In this document: piece after piece, positions 31,806 to 33,286 of the stretch | Layout: each line of letters begins with the position of its first letter | How positions within the stretch are numbered: position 1 is the stretch's first letter | NCBI GenBank assembly: GCA_025356015.1 | Contig: JANXYO010000065.1 | Coordinates: 1-33,286 of the forward strand | Direction of reading: 5' to 3' | From: Spirochaetaceae bacterium | GTDB taxonomy: Bacteria > Spirochaetota > Spirochaetia > Treponematales > Rectinemataceae | DNA: 33,286 nt | Made by a program: the position numbers and the translations under genes | The notes under the pieces: generated by a model | Database searches by the model: none | Told to the model about the DNA's origin: nothing | What the model saw: only the letters and a program-made list of their open reading frames with translations

Positions 31806-33286
31806 ATGCGCAATATGATAATCATAGTGCTTCTCGCGGCGACGAGCCTCTGGGCCGACCCGACCATGACCGAGACCCGGCAACGCATTGTCGAGACCGC
31901 CCTCGGCTTCAAGGGCGTCCCCTATGTCTATGGCGCAGAATCTCCCGAGGCCTTCGACTGCTCGGGCTTCGTCCACTTTGTCTATCTCAAGGGCGCCGAG
32001 CTCAGCATCCCCCGGAATTCCCGCCAGCAATGGGTGGCCGGTTTTCCGGTGACCATGGACCAGATAAAGCCGGGAGATGTCTTTGTCTTCGACACCGTCG
32101 GGGGAGCGCCAAGCCATGTGGCCATCTACCTCGGCAACGAATCCATGATCCAGGCCGTCTCCGAGGGACGCGAGACCGGTGTCATCGTCTCCTCGACAAA
32201 GGACCATTACTGGGCGCCCCGCCTCCTGGGCGAGCGTTCCTTCCTCGACAAGCCAGGCCCCGTGCTCGCCCAGGCGGGGCCCCAGACCCCGGCTGCCGTC
32301 CAAAAACAGGCGGCGCCAGCGGCCCCGGCGGCCGCCGCTCCAGTGGCCGCCGCACCCCTCGCGCCAGCGGCCCCCCAGCCCCCCGCGACAGCGGCCGCCC
32401 TGCCCAAGCCAAGCCAGGCCCCGACCACCCCACGTTCTGTGCCGCCCACCGCGCCGGTACAGAGCCTCAGCCCTCCCCCCGGGGCCACGGCCGCGCCCCT
32501 GGCCCCTCCTCCACTGGTAGCCGCCCCCGGCGTAAGGCCGGCGGCGACGGCTCAGCCGGAGCAGGCTGTCTGCGAGATCGGCTTCACCCTCAGGCAGAAG
32601 CCCGAGGTCGTGACCGACAGGATCCCCACGGCCATCGGCACAATGCTCGAGTTCACAATCACCAACGACACGGGCCGGGATGACAGCTTCCAGATCGATT
32701 TCTACAGGGCCGAGGTCGACATGGCCAAGAACCTGAGCCTCTCGCACCAGGTCGTCTCGATAGTCCAGGGCGGGCATCTGACGATCGAGCCCTACCTCTT
32801 CAGCGAGAGCGGCACCTACAGGCTCAACGTGAAGACCAAGGGCAACACCCAGCTCATGCAGCGGAGCTTCCAGGTCGTGCGAATAGGAAAGGGCGGGGCC
32901 TTCCAGACCCTGGGCCCTGGCCAGGGCGCGAGCGCGAAAGTCTCGGCGGCCGGAGTCCCCGCGGGGACTCCCACGACAAAGGTCGGCATCATCCTCGAGT
33001 CCGCGGCCCTGGTCCAGGCCCCCATCGTCGAGCTTCCCATGGGAACGGCGATCGCCTTCCGCGTCGCCAACGGCACGGGGAAGGAGGGGGCATACCAGAT
33101 CACCTTCTACAAGGCCGATCCCAATCCCCGGAACAACCTCGTGCTCCGTGAGTCTAGGGTCACGATGCCAAAGGGCAGCTGGGAGGAACTCGAGAGCTGG
33201 CTCTTGACCGAGCCCGGGCTCTACCGCCTGATCGTAAAGACCGCCGACAATGAGCTCGTGGCCCAGCGCGATTACAGGGTGGGCGC
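31806..33286 (+). CDS. Secreted NlpC/P60 peptidoglycan hydrolase with Ala/Pro linker and repeated beta domains, partial
   Basis: At least 493 residues, running past the right edge. A short signal peptide (MIIIVLLAATSLWA) is followed by the NlpC/P60 domain: YVYGAESPEAFDCSGFVHFV (catalytic Cys) and GGAPSHVAIYLGN (His). A low-complexity linker of Ala, Pro and Gln covers about residues 155-255. Two related ~100-residue beta domains follow, each with (F/Y)-x-I-x-FY-(R/K)-A (FQIDFYRAEVD, YQITFYKADPN) and G-x-YRL-x-VKT (GTYRLNVKTK, GLYRLIVKTA). Such enzymes cut D-Glu to diamino-acid bonds of the cell wall. The start is uncertain: ATG 31806 or 31815, no clear ribosome-binding site. Confidence 0.88.
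   Translation, partial: MRNMIIIVLLAATSLWADPTMTETRQRIVETALGFKGVPYVYGAESPEAFDCSGFVHFVYLKGAELSIPRNSRQQWVAGFPVTMDQIKPGDVFVFDTVGGAPSHVAIYLGNESMIQAVSEGRETGVIVSSTKDHYWAPRLLGERSFLDKPGPVLAQAGPQTPAAVQKQAAPAAPAAAAPVAAAPLAPAAPQPPATAAALPKPSQAPTTPRSVPPTAPVQSLSPPPGATAAPLAPPPLVAAPGVRPAATAQPEQAVCEIGFTLRQKPEVVTDRIPTAIGTMLEFTITNDTGRDDSFQIDFYRAEVDMAKNLSLSHQVVSIVQGGHLTIEPYLFSESGTYRLNVKTKGNTQLMQRSFQVVRIGKGGAFQTLGPGQGASAKVSAAGVPAGTPTTKVGIILESAALVQAPIVELPMGTAIAFRVANGTGKEGAYQITFYKADPNPRNNLVLRESRVTMPKGSWEELESWLLTEPGLYRLIVKTADNELVAQRDYRVG

Noticed and set aside
31293-32777. 494-residue minus-strand frame including the SRPBCC protein
   Set aside because: Only the last 147 residues are the SRPBCC fold; the upstream part is antisense to the NlpC/P60 gene and the ribosome-binding site at 31736 defines the start.

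Overview
This is a 33.3-kb chromosomal window of high GC content (roughly 60-65% by eye), gene-dense and mostly without mobile genes. The set of families (LacI-controlled Mgl/Rbs-type sugar ABC operon with an inositol-dehydrogenase-like gene, PilZ/HD-GYP proteins, NlpC/P60 exported protein, DUF1361, DUF7282) would suit a high-GC spirochaete. That placement is an inference, since the window has no rRNA or tRNA to confirm it.

Layout. (1) 1-6066: a minus-strand sugar or polyol operon (Gfo/Idh/MocA dehydrogenase, binding protein, double ATPase, permease, and a TIM-barrel isomerase cut by the left edge). A divergent LacI-type regulator faces it. The operon promoter is almost consensus and a LacI-type palindrome sits just after it. 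(2) 6139-9112: threonyl-tRNA synthetase without a TGS domain, followed by a DUF1361 membrane protein. Both lie behind a long leader that carries an unmistakable T-box riboswitch with an ACC (Thr) specifier. (3) 9351-15607: clpS-clpA-PAP2-aat-radical SAM, which gathers the N-degron adaptor, the unfoldase and the L/F-transferase. (4) 15608-16749: 1.1 kb without a convincing gene. It holds a 222-bp nested palindrome, a pair of matching 10-bp hairpins, a repeat array strictly phased at 21/43 bp and a 63-bp repeat array. A hicB-hicA toxin-antitoxin pair follows. (5) 17288-20547: nitroreductase, YbaK deacylase, a frameshifted rubredoxin/metallo-beta-lactamase gene, a small lipoprotein and a DUF7282 exported protein, closed by a bidirectional terminator. 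(6) 20643-23401: a putative metal-response group on the minus strand (internally deleted monooxygenase-like ORF, metallo-beta-lactamase-fold protein, SigZ-like sigma factor with a Cys-rich tail, PF03773 permease). (7) 23525-30556: signalling genes, namely a histidine kinase overlapping a single-domain receiver, a methyltransferase, and a translationally overlapping pair of a PilZ/acyltransferase-like fusion and an HD-GYP c-di-GMP phosphodiesterase with a V4R-like sensor. (8) 30832-33286: a divergent small pyrophosphatase, an SRPBCC protein and an NlpC/P60 hydrolase running off the right edge.

The points most worth following are the threonine T-box, the repeat/palindrome block next to hicBA, the PilZ-acyltransferase/HD-GYP pair and the SigZ group. 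All folding and family statements come from reading the sequence; no search or folding program was run.
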